DNA of 64,000 bases from Streptomyces sp. CB02414 (GCF_001905385.1 NZ_LIPF01000007.1:551731-615730); one strand, 5' to 3'. Shown: positions 31,876 to 40,662, counted from the stretch's first letter. A program made the numbers and translations. The notes: generated from the letters alone by a model not told the origin.

Positions 31876-32873
31876 GCCCACCACTCCCCCGCCCGCTCGG
31901 CCGGCGTCGCCGGGACCGGATCGGGCCGCTCCGCGAGGGAGGCGACGGTGCGCTCCAGGCCCTCGCGCCAGGTCACGCTCGGCAGCCAGCCGAAGATCTC
32001 GCGGGCGAATCCGGTCACCGGCCGGGCCTCGTCCGGCACCGTCCCCTCGACGAACACCAGCGGCGAGCCGGACCCGGTCAGTTCGATCACCCGGCGGGCG
32101 ATCTCCACCGCCGTGGGCTCCTCGTCGCCACCGATGTCCACGGGCCGTACCGACCGCCCGGCCGCGACCAGCAGCACACCGTCGACCATGTCGTCGACGT
32201 AGCACAGCGGCCGGGTCCGGCTGCCGTCCCCGGTGACGGTGACGGGCCGGCCGGCCAGGGCCTGCTCGATGAAGGCACCGGGCGTGTCCCCGTCGTCCGT
32301 CCGCATGCCGGGCCCGTAGCCGGTGAAGAGGCGGACGATCCCGGCGTTCGAGCCGTGGGCGGCCGCGTGCGCGGCGACCAGGGCCTCGGAGAACCGGACG
32401 GCCTCGGCACGGACGGTGTGCGGCCCGACCGGGTCTGCACCGTCACCGACGGACACCGGGGGTGAGGAGGCCAGCAGGAACCGGGCGCCGTCCCGCTCCG
32501 CGACGGCCAGCGCGGCCCGGGTCCCGAGGCTGCCGGTGTCGAGGATCTCCACGGACCGCTCGGACCAGGACGCCGGTGAGAGTCCCGGCCCGGCCAGGTG
32601 CAGGACGAGGTCGTAGGGGCCGGTGAGCAGCTCGGCGCACCCCTCCCCCGAGACGTCACGTTCCAGGAAGCGGAAGCCGGGACGGCCCGCGAGGTGGGCC
32701 ACCTTCTCGGCCCGCCCGGTGGAGAGGTTGTCGAGGCAGTCGACTTCGACCCCCGAATCGAGCAGGCGGGTGCACAGATGGGACCCGAGGAACCCCGCAC
32801 CGCCGGTGACCAGGGCCCGGTGCCAGGGCGGCCGGGCCTCTTCCCGCGGGCTGAACGCCGCCGTCGGCATCAT
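31872..32873 (-). CDS. NAD-dependent epimerase/dehydratase family protein, catalytic Tyr/Lys not conserved
   Basis: A 333-residue extended SDR. The nucleotide-binding signature is LVTGGAGFLGSHLCTRLL, followed by CLDNLSTGRAEKV, which is typical of UDP-glucuronate decarboxylase and dTDP-sugar enzymes. Later YGPGMRTDDG and CYVDDMVDGVLL match the family. The region that should hold YxxxK reads VGPHTVRAEAVRFSEAL, with no Tyr and no Lys. It may therefore be an inactive or altered enzyme. ATG at 32873 has AAGGAAGG upstream. It is coupled to the GT9 gene. Confidence 0.85.
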   Translation of the reverse strand: MMPTAAFSPREEARPPWHRALVTGGAGFLGSHLCTRLLDSGVEVDCLDNLSTGRAEKVAHLAGRPGFRFLERDVSGEGCAELLTGPYDLVLHLAGPGLSPASWSERSVEILDTGSLGTRAALAVAERDGARFLLASSPPVSVGDGADPVGPHTVRAEAVRFSEALVAAHAAAHGSNAGIVRLFTGYGPGMRTDDGDTPGAFIEQALAGRPVTVTGDGSRTRPLCYVDDMVDGVLLVAAGRSVRPVDIGGDEEPTAVEIARRVIELTGSGSPLVFVEGTVPDEARPVTGFAREIFGWLPSVTWREGLERTVASLAERPDPVPATPAERAGEWWA

Positions 32874-33254
32874 GAGGACGACCTTCCTTCCTCCGCGAAG
32901 CGCTGACGAGCGCGCCCCGGGTGCCCCACCGAGTAGCTTTCATGCTCTGACGCCTGCCGCGGCCCTCCGTACGGCCCGGCCGCTGTGGCCACCGTCACGC
33001 CGCCGCATCCTCCGGCGAGCAGGCGGCACCTCTGTGATCAAACCCACCCTCCTCACCAAGTGCCTTGCAGGTCAACGGACTTCGCTCCGCGTCACCCGGC
33101 CACGGGAGGCGCTCCGGTGAGGACTGTCCGGCCCCTTCTGCCACGATGGTCGGCGCCGTATCCGGCTCAGTGGAGTGGCCGCGCAGCGCAGCCGGGCTTC
33201 TCACTCCCGTCCCGTACCCCTCCGGGTCCCCCGGCCGTCTTCGAGTGGCGCACT
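32874..33254. other. Divergent intergenic region upstream of the epimerase and MFS genes
   Basis: About 380 bases carry the promoters of two divergent genes. Forward frames continue from the transporter frame but lack coding character. I see no small gene. A possible regulatory spot is the less G/C-rich stretch at 33047-33080 (CAAGTGCCTTGCAGGTCAAC). Confidence 0.35.
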
Positions 33255-34550
33255 GTGTCTTCTTCCCCTGCCCCCGCCCCCGCCCCGTCCCGTTCGCCGT
33301 GGCGGTCCCTGAGATACCGCAGCATGCGCTGGTGGTCGGTGGCGAACTTCGTCTCGAACGCCGGCACGTGGATGCAGCTCACGGTGCAGAACCTGCTGGT
33401 CCTGCAGATCACCGGGTCGGCCGCCGCGACGGGTCTGTCCATGTCCGTCCAGGCGGCGCCGGCACTGCTGATCAGCGTGTTCGGCGGTGCGGCCGTCGAC
33501 CGCTGGCCGCGGAAGCTGACCGCCGCGGTCAGCCAGGCGCTGCTCGGCGCGATCGCGTTCGTGACGGCGCTCCTGGTGGCGCTCGACCGGCTGGACGTGA
33601 CCACCCTGATGGTGCTGGCCGCCGTCACCGGTGTCATCGCCACCGTCGACGGCCCGGCGTGCTCTCTTCTGGGCAACGACCTGGTCCCGGCCGAGGACGT
33701 GCCCTCCGCGATCGGCGTGGGCGCGCTGGTCCACCAGGCGGGCCGCCTCACCGGCGCCGCGCTCGCCGGCGTGACCGTCGGTTTCCTGGGCACGGCCGCC
33801 GCCTACGCCGCCAACGGCGTGTCGTTCCTGTTCGTCGCCTCGGTCATACCGTTCCTGCGACCGGCCCGGGGCGCGGTCAAGCAGGTGGCGGCCACGCGCC
33901 GCGACACCATGAGCGTGCGCGAGGGACTGTCCTTCTTCGCCCGCCGTCCCCGGCTGCTGGCGCTGGCCGGGGTCACGGGGGTCAGCGCGGTCTTCGGGCG
34001 CAACTACCAGCTGACGCTGGCGGTGCTCGTCACCGGGCCCCTGGCGGGCGGCGCGGGCTCGTTCGGCACGGTCTCCACGGTGCTGGCGGCCGGTGGCATC
34101 GTCGGCGCGGTCCTGGGCGCCCGGCTGCGGCGGCCCTCCGTGCGGGTCGTGGGCGCGCTGGCCGCGGCGGGCGGACTGCTGCAGGTGGTGGCGGGTCTGT
34201 CGCCGTCGCTGGCCGTCCTCCTGGTGATGGTGCTGCCCATGGCCGTCGTGGAGTCCGTCTCCGACACCGCCGGCACGGCGGTCCTCCAGACCGACCCGCC
34301 CGCGCACATGCGGGGCCGGGTGCTCGGGGTGTGGGGCAGCATCGGCACGGTGTGGAGCCTCGGCGGCCCGCCGGCGCTGGGCCTGCTGATGGAACTGGCC
34401 GGCGCGCGCGGGGCCCTCGTCGCGGGCGGCCTCATCATCGCGGGCACGATCGGGGCGGGGCATGTGCTGCACGCCCGCAGGCCCGCGGGGGCGGTGCCCG
34501 TGCGGGGCGGTGAGGCGCCGGCGCAGGCGGCGCTGGGGACGGCGGCGTGA
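33255..34550 (+). CDS. MFS transporter, MFS_3 (EntS-like) subfamily
   Basis: A 431-residue 12-helix transporter. The start region SLRYRSMRWWSVANFVSNAG and MQLTVQNLLVLQITGSAAAT identify the MFS_3 subfamily. The conserved GGAAVDRWPRKL loop follows helix 2, VDGPACSLLGNDLVP follows helix 4, and HMRGRVLGVWGSIGTVW lies in the C-terminal half. Members export siderophores, macrolides or other small molecules. The GTG at 33255 (VSSSPAP) gives a Pro/Ala-rich cytoplasmic leader of normal length. The open frame upstream to 32985 is not supported. The substrate is unknown. Confidence 0.88.
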   Translation: MSSSPAPAPAPSRSPWRSLRYRSMRWWSVANFVSNAGTWMQLTVQNLLVLQITGSAAATGLSMSVQAAPALLISVFGGAAVDRWPRKLTAAVSQALLGAIAFVTALLVALDRLDVTTLMVLAAVTGVIATVDGPACSLLGNDLVPAEDVPSAIGVGALVHQAGRLTGAALAGVTVGFLGTAAAYAANGVSFLFVASVIPFLRPARGAVKQVAATRRDTMSVREGLSFFARRPRLLALAGVTGVSAVFGRNYQLTLAVLVTGPLAGGAGSFGTVSTVLAAGGIVGAVLGARLRRPSVRVVGALAAAGGLLQVVAGLSPSLAVLLVMVLPMAVVESVSDTAGTAVLQTDPPAHMRGRVLGVWGSIGTVWSLGGPPALGLLMELAGARGALVAGGLIIAGTIGAGHVLHARRPAGAVPVRGGEAPAQAALGTAA

Positions 34551-34639
34551 CCCTGCGGGGCTTGAGCGGGTGACGTTGCCCGGCGTGTTCTCCCGCGACC
34601 GGCGTGGGGGTGGGCGTCGGGGGCGGGTCGCGCGGCCCG

Positions 34640-34832
34640 GCGTAGCGGGGTGCCTCCCCCACTCTCGGCTTCTCCCCCACGCTCGGCTTCGCTCGCGCGG
34701 GAGGTACCCCCATGAGCGGGAGGTGCCCCCACCGCCCACCCTCCCCCACTCTCGGCTTCGCTCGAGCGGGGGGACCCCCATCGCCCTGGGGGCACCTCCC
34801 AGGCCGTTCAGGCACTGGGGGAGGCACGACTG
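34640..34832. repeat. Cluster of Streptomyces-type intergenic palindromic repeats
   Basis: The stretch contains repeated C-rich/G-rich modules. CTCGGCTTCGCTCG occurs at two places, within longer copies beginning CCCCCACTCTCGGCTTC. GGGAGGTACCCCCATGAGCG, GGGGGCACCTCCC and CTGGGGGAGGCACGAC modules lie around them. They can fold into several competing hairpins. Such modules are scattered in non-coding DNA of many Streptomyces genomes. The block separates the MFS gene from a convergent hypothetical gene. I see no gene in 34551-34975. Confidence 0.75.
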
Positions 34833-34975
34833 CCCGCAGCTACGCCGCAGCGGTTGGCGCGTCCGCGCCGTTCAGCCCCGTAGCCGACCTAGTTCGCGCC
34901 GTTCCGAGGACGGACACCCCCCCGCGCTACCCGAACCCGCACAGGCGCCGCGGGCATCCGCACCCCCACCGCCGG

Positions 34976-35491
34976 TCAGGCGACCAGTGCCTGGCCAGGA
35001 CCCAGCCGTGCGTCGAGTTCGGCGCGGTGCAGTTCGGCCACGGGGGCGACGAGGTCGGGGTGGCGCAGCAGCGCCGCCGCCCGCCGGTCGCGGTCGTCCG
35101 GAGTCAGCAGGCGGCGGAACTCGACCGGCGTACCACCCTCGGTCAGCGCGGCCACCGCGCGAGCGGCGAGCGCGGGGTCGGTGAGCAGACAGGCCGCCCA
35201 GCTCACGACGACCTCGTCCACCCAGGTCCGCCAGGCCTCCTCCGCCGCGTCCACGCCCCCCGTGCCGTCCGCGCCGGTGATCCAGTCGAGGCGGGCGGAA
35301 CCTCCCGGACCCGACACGCCCATCAGCCCGACGTCCATCGGCGTCGGGTAGCGAAGTCGCGCGGCCACCGTCACCGCCTGCCGTGCCTGCACCTCGGACA
35401 GGGCGCAGGCCAGCGCCCCGCCCGCCGCAGGGTAGGCGTGGGTGAGCCACTGGGCGGTCGCCGCGATGACGGGAGAGAGGTCTGCGTGCAC
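34976..35491 (-). CDS. Hypothetical protein, 171 aa
   Basis: A largely helical, Ala-rich cytoplasmic protein. Features are VIAATAQWLTHAYPAAGG near the start, an acidic middle (GGVDAAEEAWRTWVDEVVVSW), and a C-terminal RLLTPDDRDRRAAALLRHPD. The GTG at 35491 was preferred; upstream residues of the longer frame lack coding character. There is no membrane segment or cysteine cluster. I do not recognise the family, and its neighbours do not suggest a role. Confidence 0.6.
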   Translation of the reverse strand: MHADLSPVIAATAQWLTHAYPAAGGALACALSEVQARQAVTVAARLRYPTPMDVGLMGVSGPGGSARLDWITGADGTGGVDAAEEAWRTWVDEVVVSWAACLLTDPALAARAVAALTEGGTPVEFRRLLTPDDRDRRAAALLRHPDLVAPVAELHRAELDARLGPGQALVA

Positions 35492-35639
35492 TGCCGGGCC
35501 GTCCGAACTGCTCGTCGAGGGAAAACAGGGGATCCGCGAAAACCGTAGCCCGCGGCCCGCCGTACGGAACGTGGCCCGGCTCTCGTCGACCACGTGGTCT
35601 CGGCCACATCCCGGCCCCGCACCGGGAGTCAGCAACCGC

Positions 35640-36413
35640 TCACTGGGTCGCCATGACGACGCAGCGACGCAGCTCCTCGACCGCCTCGGGGGAGCCCTCG
35701 ACGACCACTCCCCCGTCCCCGTTCCCGTCCCGGTTCCACAGCCGCCGCAGCACGGCCTCCGGCGAGCCGCTCAGCGTCACGTCGGCCGCGCCGCCCCCGG
35801 CACCGTCCGTCACGGTGAACTCCCCCGGACCGGTCCTCACCCGCCACGCCGCGTCACCGGCGCGCACCAGGACCGTGTGCCCGGGCGAACCGGCGAGGAT
35901 GTCGGTGAAGTACTCGCCCCACTCGGCGACGGCGTACGCGGCGAAGACCTTCAGCAGTTCGTCGATCCCGTCCACGGCGAGGTCCGCCGGGACGGGTGCG
36001 ACGGGCTGTCCGGTGGCGAGTTCGGCGTCGACGCGGTGGATGACGGTCTCCTGGGCCATCCGCCGGATCCAGAAGCCGACGCTCTGGTCGGGCCCGTACC
36101 AGGAGGCGGCCGCGTCCCCGGGAGCGCGGGTGGCGAACTCGGCGCGCAGCGCGGTGTACCCCCGGTCGAGCAGCACCGTCGCCTCCTCGTCGGCGAACTC
36201 CTTCGGGGGCCACGGCTCGGGCTCGACACCCTCCCGCATGGCCACGGTCTTGTGCAGGTAGACCTCGCCGACGTGGCGGGTCAGGTCGGCGACGGTCCAG
36301 CCGGGACAGGTGGGCACCGGTGCGTCGGCGCCGGATTCGACGACCGCCCGCAGCCGGTCGTAGTCGGCCGCGAGGCAGTCGAGAAGGCGAGTGAACTCCA
36401 TGCCGGGATACAT
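35640..36413 (-). CDS. Maleylpyruvate isomerase / mycothiol-dependent family protein
   Basis: A 257-residue protein of the mycothiol-dependent DinB-like group. The N-terminal domain carries PTCPGWTVADLTRHVGEVY, with the metal-ligand His, then AQETVIHRVDAELATG with the further His/Glu ligands. The C-terminal MDMPI-type domain follows (VTLSGSPEAVLRRLWNR). These actinobacterial enzymes use mycothiol as cofactor for isomerisation or transfer reactions. An ATG at 36401 (MEFTRLL) is an alternative start closer to the family norm. Monocistronic. Confidence 0.82.
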   Translation of the reverse strand: MYPGMEFTRLLDCLAADYDRLRAVVESGADAPVPTCPGWTVADLTRHVGEVYLHKTVAMREGVEPEPWPPKEFADEEATVLLDRGYTALRAEFATRAPGDAAASWYGPDQSVGFWIRRMAQETVIHRVDAELATGQPVAPVPADLAVDGIDELLKVFAAYAVAEWGEYFTDILAGSPGHTVLVRAGDAAWRVRTGPGEFTVTDGAGGGAADVTLSGSPEAVLRRLWNRDGNGDGGVVVEGSPEAVEELRRCVVMATQ

Positions 36414-36472
36414 GACGCAGAGCCAAGCACACGCTCAGGGCCGCGGCACGGACTTTTCCACACCGCCCCCGG

Positions 36473-36796
36473 TCACCAGGCCACGCTGGGAATCGCGGGC
36501 CGGCGAACCGCCTCGGCGGCGTCCCGCAGGTGCAGTGCGACGGTGATCAGCGCGCGCAGGGCCGAGGGCCGCAGGCTCTGGGCGCTCTCGGCCGCCAGCA
36601 CCAGCAGACAGCCCGCGGCCTGCTCCACGACGGGGACCGAGAAGGCGAAGTCGTCGCCGTCGGCCCCCCGGAAGGCACGCCACGGGGTCGCGGCGCCGTC
36701 GATGGCCTTGTGGACGGCCTGCTCGAGGTGATGGGCGGCCTGTTCGCACACCGGGGCGGGGAGGGTGATGGTGCGATGGAACGCTGAACTGGTCAT
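36473..36796 (-). CDS. Hypothetical protein, 107 aa
   Basis: A small helical protein opening SSAFHRTITLPAPVCEQAA. It has alternating charged and hydrophobic residues through a conserved-looking centre (WRAFRGADGDDFAFSVPVVEQ) and a C-terminal amphipathic helix. ATG at 36796; GGGAGCAG upstream. There is no signal or membrane segment. Coding is supported by bias and divergence from the kinase-like gene at 36888. No family recognised. Confidence 0.65.
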   Translation of the reverse strand: MTSSAFHRTITLPAPVCEQAAHHLEQAVHKAIDGAATPWRAFRGADGDDFAFSVPVVEQAAGCLLVLAAESAQSLRPSALRALITVALHLRDAAEAVRRPAIPSVAW

Positions 36797-36887
36797 AGTC
36801 CCACTGCTCCCCCGCGCCCCGGGCGTTCGATCGGCGCACCGGGCGTTTTTCACCGGGTCGGCCGCAGCGGGTCCTAGTCTGGTGGCC

Positions 36888-37757
36888 GTGCGCCCCGTCA
36901 CCTCGCCCTCGGCCGCCGCCGCCCGGTTCACCGGCCGGCCGGTGACCGGTGAACGCCCGTTGTCCGGTTCGCTCACCGAGGTCACCCTCGACGACGGGCG
37001 CACGGTGATGGTCAAGCGCGGCGACGGGACGGGAGCGGCACGGGCCGAGGCGGCGGGGCTGCGCTGGCTGGCCGGCGCCGGGACGGTGCCGATCCCGGTG
37101 GTGCACGGTGACGACGAGCGGTGGCTGGTCACCGACCGCGTGGCGCAGGGCCGGGCGACCGCCGGGGCGGCGGACCGGTTCGGCCGGGACCTGGCCGCCC
37201 TGCACGCCGCCGGGGCGCCCGCGTTCGGCGCCGCTCCGCCCGGCGGACCCGAGGACGCGTACATCGGGCTCGCCCCGATGCGCAACGCCACGGGGGACGA
37301 CTGGCCGCGCTGGTACGCCGAGCACCGGGTGCTCCCGTATCTGCGGGAAGCCGTCGACGCCGGAACCGTCCGGCCGGCCGAGGCCGCCGACGTCGAGCGG
37401 GTCTGCGAGCGGCTGCCCGGGCTGGCTGGGCCGCCGGAGCCGCCCGCCAGGCTGCACGGCGACCTGTGGAGCGGGAACGTGCTGTGGGGCGCCGACGGGC
37501 AAGTGCACCTGATCGACCCGGCGGCGCACGGCGGCCACCGGGAGACCGACCTGGCGATGCTGCGCCTCTTCGGCTGCCCGCACCTGGACCGGATCCTGGC
37601 GGCCTACGACGAGACCGCGCCGCTCGCCGACGGCTGGGCCGAACGCGCCGGCGTGCACCAGCTCTTCCCGCTGCTGGTGCACGCCGTGCTGTTCGGCCGG
37701 GGCTACGCCGAGCAGGCCCTGACGGCGGCCCGGACGGCGCTGCGCTCCGCCGGGTGA
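36888..37757 (+). CDS. Fructosamine/ketosamine-3-kinase family protein
   Basis: A 289-residue kinase-like fold protein. The Lys of the ATP site lies in GRTVMVKRGDGTG, the catalytic loop is ARLHGDLWSGNVLW with Asp and Asn, and the metal Asp is in VHLIDPAAHGGHRETDLAM. These motifs match the fructosamine-3-kinase family, which phosphorylates glycated lysines or free fructosamines for deglycation. GTG at 36888. Gene order with catalase (convergent, three bases apart) may be chance, although both repair oxidative or glycation damage. Confidence 0.88.
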   Translation: MRPVTSPSAAAARFTGRPVTGERPLSGSLTEVTLDDGRTVMVKRGDGTGAARAEAAGLRWLAGAGTVPIPVVHGDDERWLVTDRVAQGRATAGAADRFGRDLAALHAAGAPAFGAAPPGGPEDAYIGLAPMRNATGDDWPRWYAEHRVLPYLREAVDAGTVRPAEAADVERVCERLPGLAGPPEPPARLHGDLWSGNVLWGADGQVHLIDPAAHGGHRETDLAMLRLFGCPHLDRILAAYDETAPLADGWAERAGVHQLFPLLVHAVLFGRGYAEQALTAARTALRSAG

Positions 37758-37760
37758 GCG

Positions 37761-39419
37761 TCAGCGCGTGACGACGTGCCGCTCGTTCGGGACGCAGTGG
37801 GTCATGGTCAGGCCCTCGACGTCGCGCGGCGGGTTCTTGCCGAGGTTGGCCAGCCGTTCGCGGTCCTCGTCGGTGAGGTCCTGGCTCGCCAGCGGTTCCA
37901 GGTGCTTGACGTCCTGCGGGCTGATGCCGATGCCTTCGCCGACCCGCAGCCCGAGGTCGTTCTCGACCAGCAGGAAGTGCCACACCATGCGTTCCTGCAC
38001 CGGCCGGTCGCACTGGGAGAGCAGGTTGACGAAGTTCGCCACGAGGTCGTCGCGCTCCCACTCCTCCAGCAGCTGGTAGCGCTGCCCGGCCTGCAGGTAG
38101 TCGTTGGTGCGAGGGATGCGCTTGCGGGTGAGCCGCCCCTGGATCTCCGGTCCCTGCTCGTCGTGCGTGGGGTACTCGCCCTCGTGCAGGCCGCCGGTGA
38201 TCGACGGCTCGTAGTTGACGATCGGGTTCGCCCCGCCGCCGTCCACGTGGTAGGTCATCTGACCGTCCCGCTGGTTGGTGCGGACCTCGGCGTTCTTGGC
38301 CTGGTTGACGGGCAGCTGGAGATAGTTCGGGCCGACCCGGTGGCGCTGCGTGTCGCTGTACGAGAAGGTGCGGCCGACCAGCATCTTGTCGTCGGAGAAG
38401 TCCAGGCCGTCGACGATGACACCGGTGCCGAAGGAGATCTGCTCGTTCTCGGCGAAGTAGTTGTCCGGCATCCGGTCGAGCACCATCCGGCCGACCGGCT
38501 TGGCCGGGAACTCCTGCTCGGGCCAGGTCTTGGTGTCGTCGAGCGGGTCGAAGTCCAGCTCCGGGTGGACGTGGTCGTCCATCATCTGGACGAGCAGTTC
38601 CCACTCGGGGTAGTCACCGCGGGTGACGGCGTCGTAGAGGTCCTTGGTGGCGTGGCCGAGGTTCTGCGCCTGGACATTGGCGGCGTCCTCCTCGGTCATG
38701 CTGCGGACGCCCTGCTTGGGCATCCAGTGGAACTTGACGAGCTTGGTCTCGCCGGCCGCGTTGACCCACTTGTAGGTGTTGACGCCGAAGCCCTGCTGGT
38801 GACGGTAGTCCGCCGGGATGCCGCGCGGGCTGAACAGGTTGACCAGCATGTGCATGCACTCGGGCGTCTGCGACATGAAGTCGAAGATGCGCCGGGGCTG
38901 CTGCTCGAAGGTGACCGGGTCCGGCTTGAGGGCGTGGATGACGTCCGGGAACTTGATCGCGTCGCGGATGAAGAAGACGGCGAGGTTGTTGCCGACGAGG
39001 TCCCAGTTGCCGTCCTCGGTGTAGAACTTCACCGCGAAGCCCCGGGGGTCGCGGGCCGTCTCGGCCGAGTCGCGTCCGCCGATGACGGTGGAGAACCGGA
39101 CGGCGAGGTCGGTGCGCTTGCCCCGCTCCTGGAACAGCTTGGCCCGGGTGTAGCGGTCGATGGGCTCGTCGCCCCAGGCTCCGTACGCCTCGAAGTAGCC
39201 GTACGCGGTCACCCCGCGGGCGTGCACGACGCGCTCGGGGATGCGCTCGCGGTCGAAGTGGCTGATCTTCTCCAGGAACTGGTAGTTCTCCAGCGTGGCG
39301 GGGCCGCGGGCGCCGACCGTGCGCTGGTTCTGGTTGTCGTAGACGGGGTGCCCCTGGCGGTTGGTGAGCACCTTGCGGTCGTCGCCGGGGGCGGGCCCCT
39401 GGCTCGATACGTCCGTCAT
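37761..39419 (-). CDS. katA: Monofunctional heme catalase
   Basis: A 552-residue catalase, about the length of clade 3/2 small-subunit enzymes with a C-terminal extension. The catalytic His66 is in RVVHARGV, the distal Asn in LVGNNLAVFF and the proximal heme Tyr in RTFSYSDTQRHRVG. The N-terminus has LTNRQGHPVYDNQNQ. It disproportionates hydrogen peroxide in the cytoplasm. The ATG at 39419 has AAGGAG nine bases upstream. A hairpin at 39536-39578 separates it from the small gene upstream, so it likely has its own promoter, close to the inverted repeat at 39499-39512. The gene symbol is a family name; the paralogue cannot be decided. Confidence 0.93.
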   Translation of the reverse strand: MTDVSSQGPAPGDDRKVLTNRQGHPVYDNQNQRTVGARGPATLENYQFLEKISHFDRERIPERVVHARGVTAYGYFEAYGAWGDEPIDRYTRAKLFQERGKRTDLAVRFSTVIGGRDSAETARDPRGFAVKFYTEDGNWDLVGNNLAVFFIRDAIKFPDVIHALKPDPVTFEQQPRRIFDFMSQTPECMHMLVNLFSPRGIPADYRHQQGFGVNTYKWVNAAGETKLVKFHWMPKQGVRSMTEEDAANVQAQNLGHATKDLYDAVTRGDYPEWELLVQMMDDHVHPELDFDPLDDTKTWPEQEFPAKPVGRMVLDRMPDNYFAENEQISFGTGVIVDGLDFSDDKMLVGRTFSYSDTQRHRVGPNYLQLPVNQAKNAEVRTNQRDGQMTYHVDGGGANPIVNYEPSITGGLHEGEYPTHDEQGPEIQGRLTRKRIPRTNDYLQAGQRYQLLEEWERDDLVANFVNLLSQCDRPVQERMVWHFLLVENDLGLRVGEGIGISPQDVKHLEPLASQDLTDEDRERLANLGKNPPRDVEGLTMTHCVPNERHVVTR

Positions 39420-39498
39420 GTTCGTGGGCTCCTTCGACTCGTGGCCGCCGTCGGCCGCGCGCATGGGTGGTGCGGGTACCCCAGGGTGAGGCGCCCGC

Positions 39499-39512
39499 CA
39501 CATACCGATGTG
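39499..39512. promoter_or_regulatory. Inverted repeat upstream of catalase
   Basis: CACAT-ACCG-ATGTG lies about 80 bases upstream of the catalase start in an A/T-richer pocket, where a promoter or peroxide-responsive operator would be expected. The binding protein is unknown. Confidence 0.4.
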
Positions 39513-39535
39513 CACATATTTGCCGGGTTTCACAC

Positions 39536-39578
39536 CGAGGACCCGGCCACCCGGCTCACGGGTGCGTCCGGGTCCTCG
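39536..39578. terminator. Hairpin terminator between the 78-aa gene and catalase
   Basis: An 11-base outer stem, CGAGGACCCGG with CCGGGTCCTCG, encloses an inner stem CACCCG/CGGGTG. It lies just beyond the stop of the 78-residue gene. Confidence 0.75.
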
Positions 39579-39601
39579 CGGGACGGGCGTGACGGGACGG
39601 G

Positions 39602-39838
39602 TCAGCCGCCGTTGAGGCGGGCGCGCAGCAGCCCCTTGCCCAGTTCGGCACCCTTGCGGCTGTCCGCCTGCGCCTTGCGGAACAGCTCCGCGACTTCGGT
39701 GTCCTTGTTGCGCTCGGCGTCCTGGATGTACGTCTCCAGGCGCAGCGCGTTGTTCAGGCACGACTCGACGTACCAGATCAGGTTGTAGTCCTTGTCCTGC
39801 GTACCGGTCACGCCGCCGGTCTCCGTGCCGCTGGTCAT
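39602..39838 (-). CDS. Small helical protein, 78 aa
   Basis: A cytoplasmic protein with a disordered Thr/Gly-rich start (TSGTETGGVTGTQDKD) and one long helical region (YNLIWYVESCLNNALRLETY ... ELFRKAQADSRKGAELG). The ATG at 39838 has GGAGG six bases upstream. It lies next to catalase on the same strand and is divergent from the TetR regulator. The function is not recognised. Its helix pattern resembles small stress-induced proteins, but that is only an impression. Confidence 0.7.
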   Translation of the reverse strand: MTSGTETGGVTGTQDKDYNLIWYVESCLNNALRLETYIQDAERNKDTEVAELFRKAQADSRKGAELGKGLLRARLNGG

Positions 39839-39940
39839 ACGGTCCTCCTCCTCGAGGTTCTCGGTCCCAGGTCCGGGCCGGGTACCCGTGGCGCCGCAGG
39901 GCACACGACTCCTCGGACTCCGCCGGACCCCGGCCGCTCG

Positions 39941-39974
39941 ATGTCCCACTGAGCCACATGTCCCACTGAGACAT
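39941..39974. promoter_or_regulatory. Probable TetR operator (direct repeat plus palindrome)
   Basis: ATGTCCCACTGAG occurs at 39941-39953 and again at 39958-39970, spaced by 17 bases. The second copy is part of an imperfect palindrome ATGTC-CCACTGA-GACAT (39958-39974). It lies 22 bases upstream of the TetR start, a usual place for autoregulation, and faces the 78-aa gene on the other side. Confidence 0.65.
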
Positions 39975-39996
39975 TTCCGGGTGTACGCTCGAAGGC

Positions 39997-40662
39997 ATGA
40001 CGGCAACGAAGCCCTCCCCCGCCTCCGGCGACCGGCGGCAGCGCAAGGCGCTGCGGACCCGCGACGCGCTGGCCACCGCCGCCTGCGACCTGATCCTGGA
40101 ACGCGGGCCGGCGGCCACCACGGTGGAGGCCATCGCCGAGCGCGCGGACGTCACGCGCCGCACGTTCAGCCGGTACTTCGCCGGCAAGGAGGACGCCGCC
40201 CTCGACTTCGTCCGCCGGGACGGCGACCGCATCAACGCGTTGCTGCGGTCCCGCCCCGCGGGCGAGCCGCCCCTGCTCGCCTACCGCAGGGCCGTGCACG
40301 ACTGGCTGACCGACCGGGACGACCCGGCCTGGCACGTGCGTCCCCGGATGCGCAGGCTGCTGGCCCTGGCCGACAGCGAGCCCGGCCTGTTCGCCGCCTA
40401 CCAGCGCATCCGCGTCGACGCCCAGGAGGAGTCGATCCGGATCGTCGCCGGCCGGCTCGGCACCGACGACGCCCGGGACGTGCGCCCGGCAGCCGTCGTC
40501 GACGCCGCCGCCGGAGTCCTGATCGCCGCCATGCGCCTGTGGGCGCGCGACGACGGGCGGGACTCGGGAGCCGCAGACCTCGCCGCCCTCGTGGAGCGGG
40601 CCTACGACGCCCTGACCTCGGAGGCCGCGGCCGCGACCCCCGACAGCACCCCGGAAGAATGA
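39997..40662 (+). CDS. TetR-family transcriptional regulator
   Basis: A 221-residue regulator. The N-terminal HTH is RTRDALATAACDLILERGPA, then TTVEAIAERADVTRRTFSRYFAGKEDA. The C-terminal helical ligand domain is rich in Arg and Ala. The likely operator lies directly upstream. It is followed after ten bases by an SDR and then an alcohol dehydrogenase, so it probably controls itself and these two genes in response to their substrate. ATG at 39997. Confidence 0.9.
   Translation: MTATKPSPASGDRRQRKALRTRDALATAACDLILERGPAATTVEAIAERADVTRRTFSRYFAGKEDAALDFVRRDGDRINALLRSRPAGEPPLLAYRRAVHDWLTDRDDPAWHVRPRMRRLLALADSEPGLFAAYQRIRVDAQEESIRIVAGRLGTDDARDVRPAAVVDAAAGVLIAAMRLWARDDGRDSGAADLAALVERAYDALTSEAAAATPDSTPEE

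Noticed and set aside
32985..33254. N-terminal extension of the MFS transporter
   Set aside because: The first 90 codons of the frame lack coding bias and would place a long Pro-rich stretch before the first helix.
34640..34832. CRISPR-like array in the repeat block
   Set aside because: Modules are irregular and palindromic with no uniform spacers, and no cas genes are nearby.
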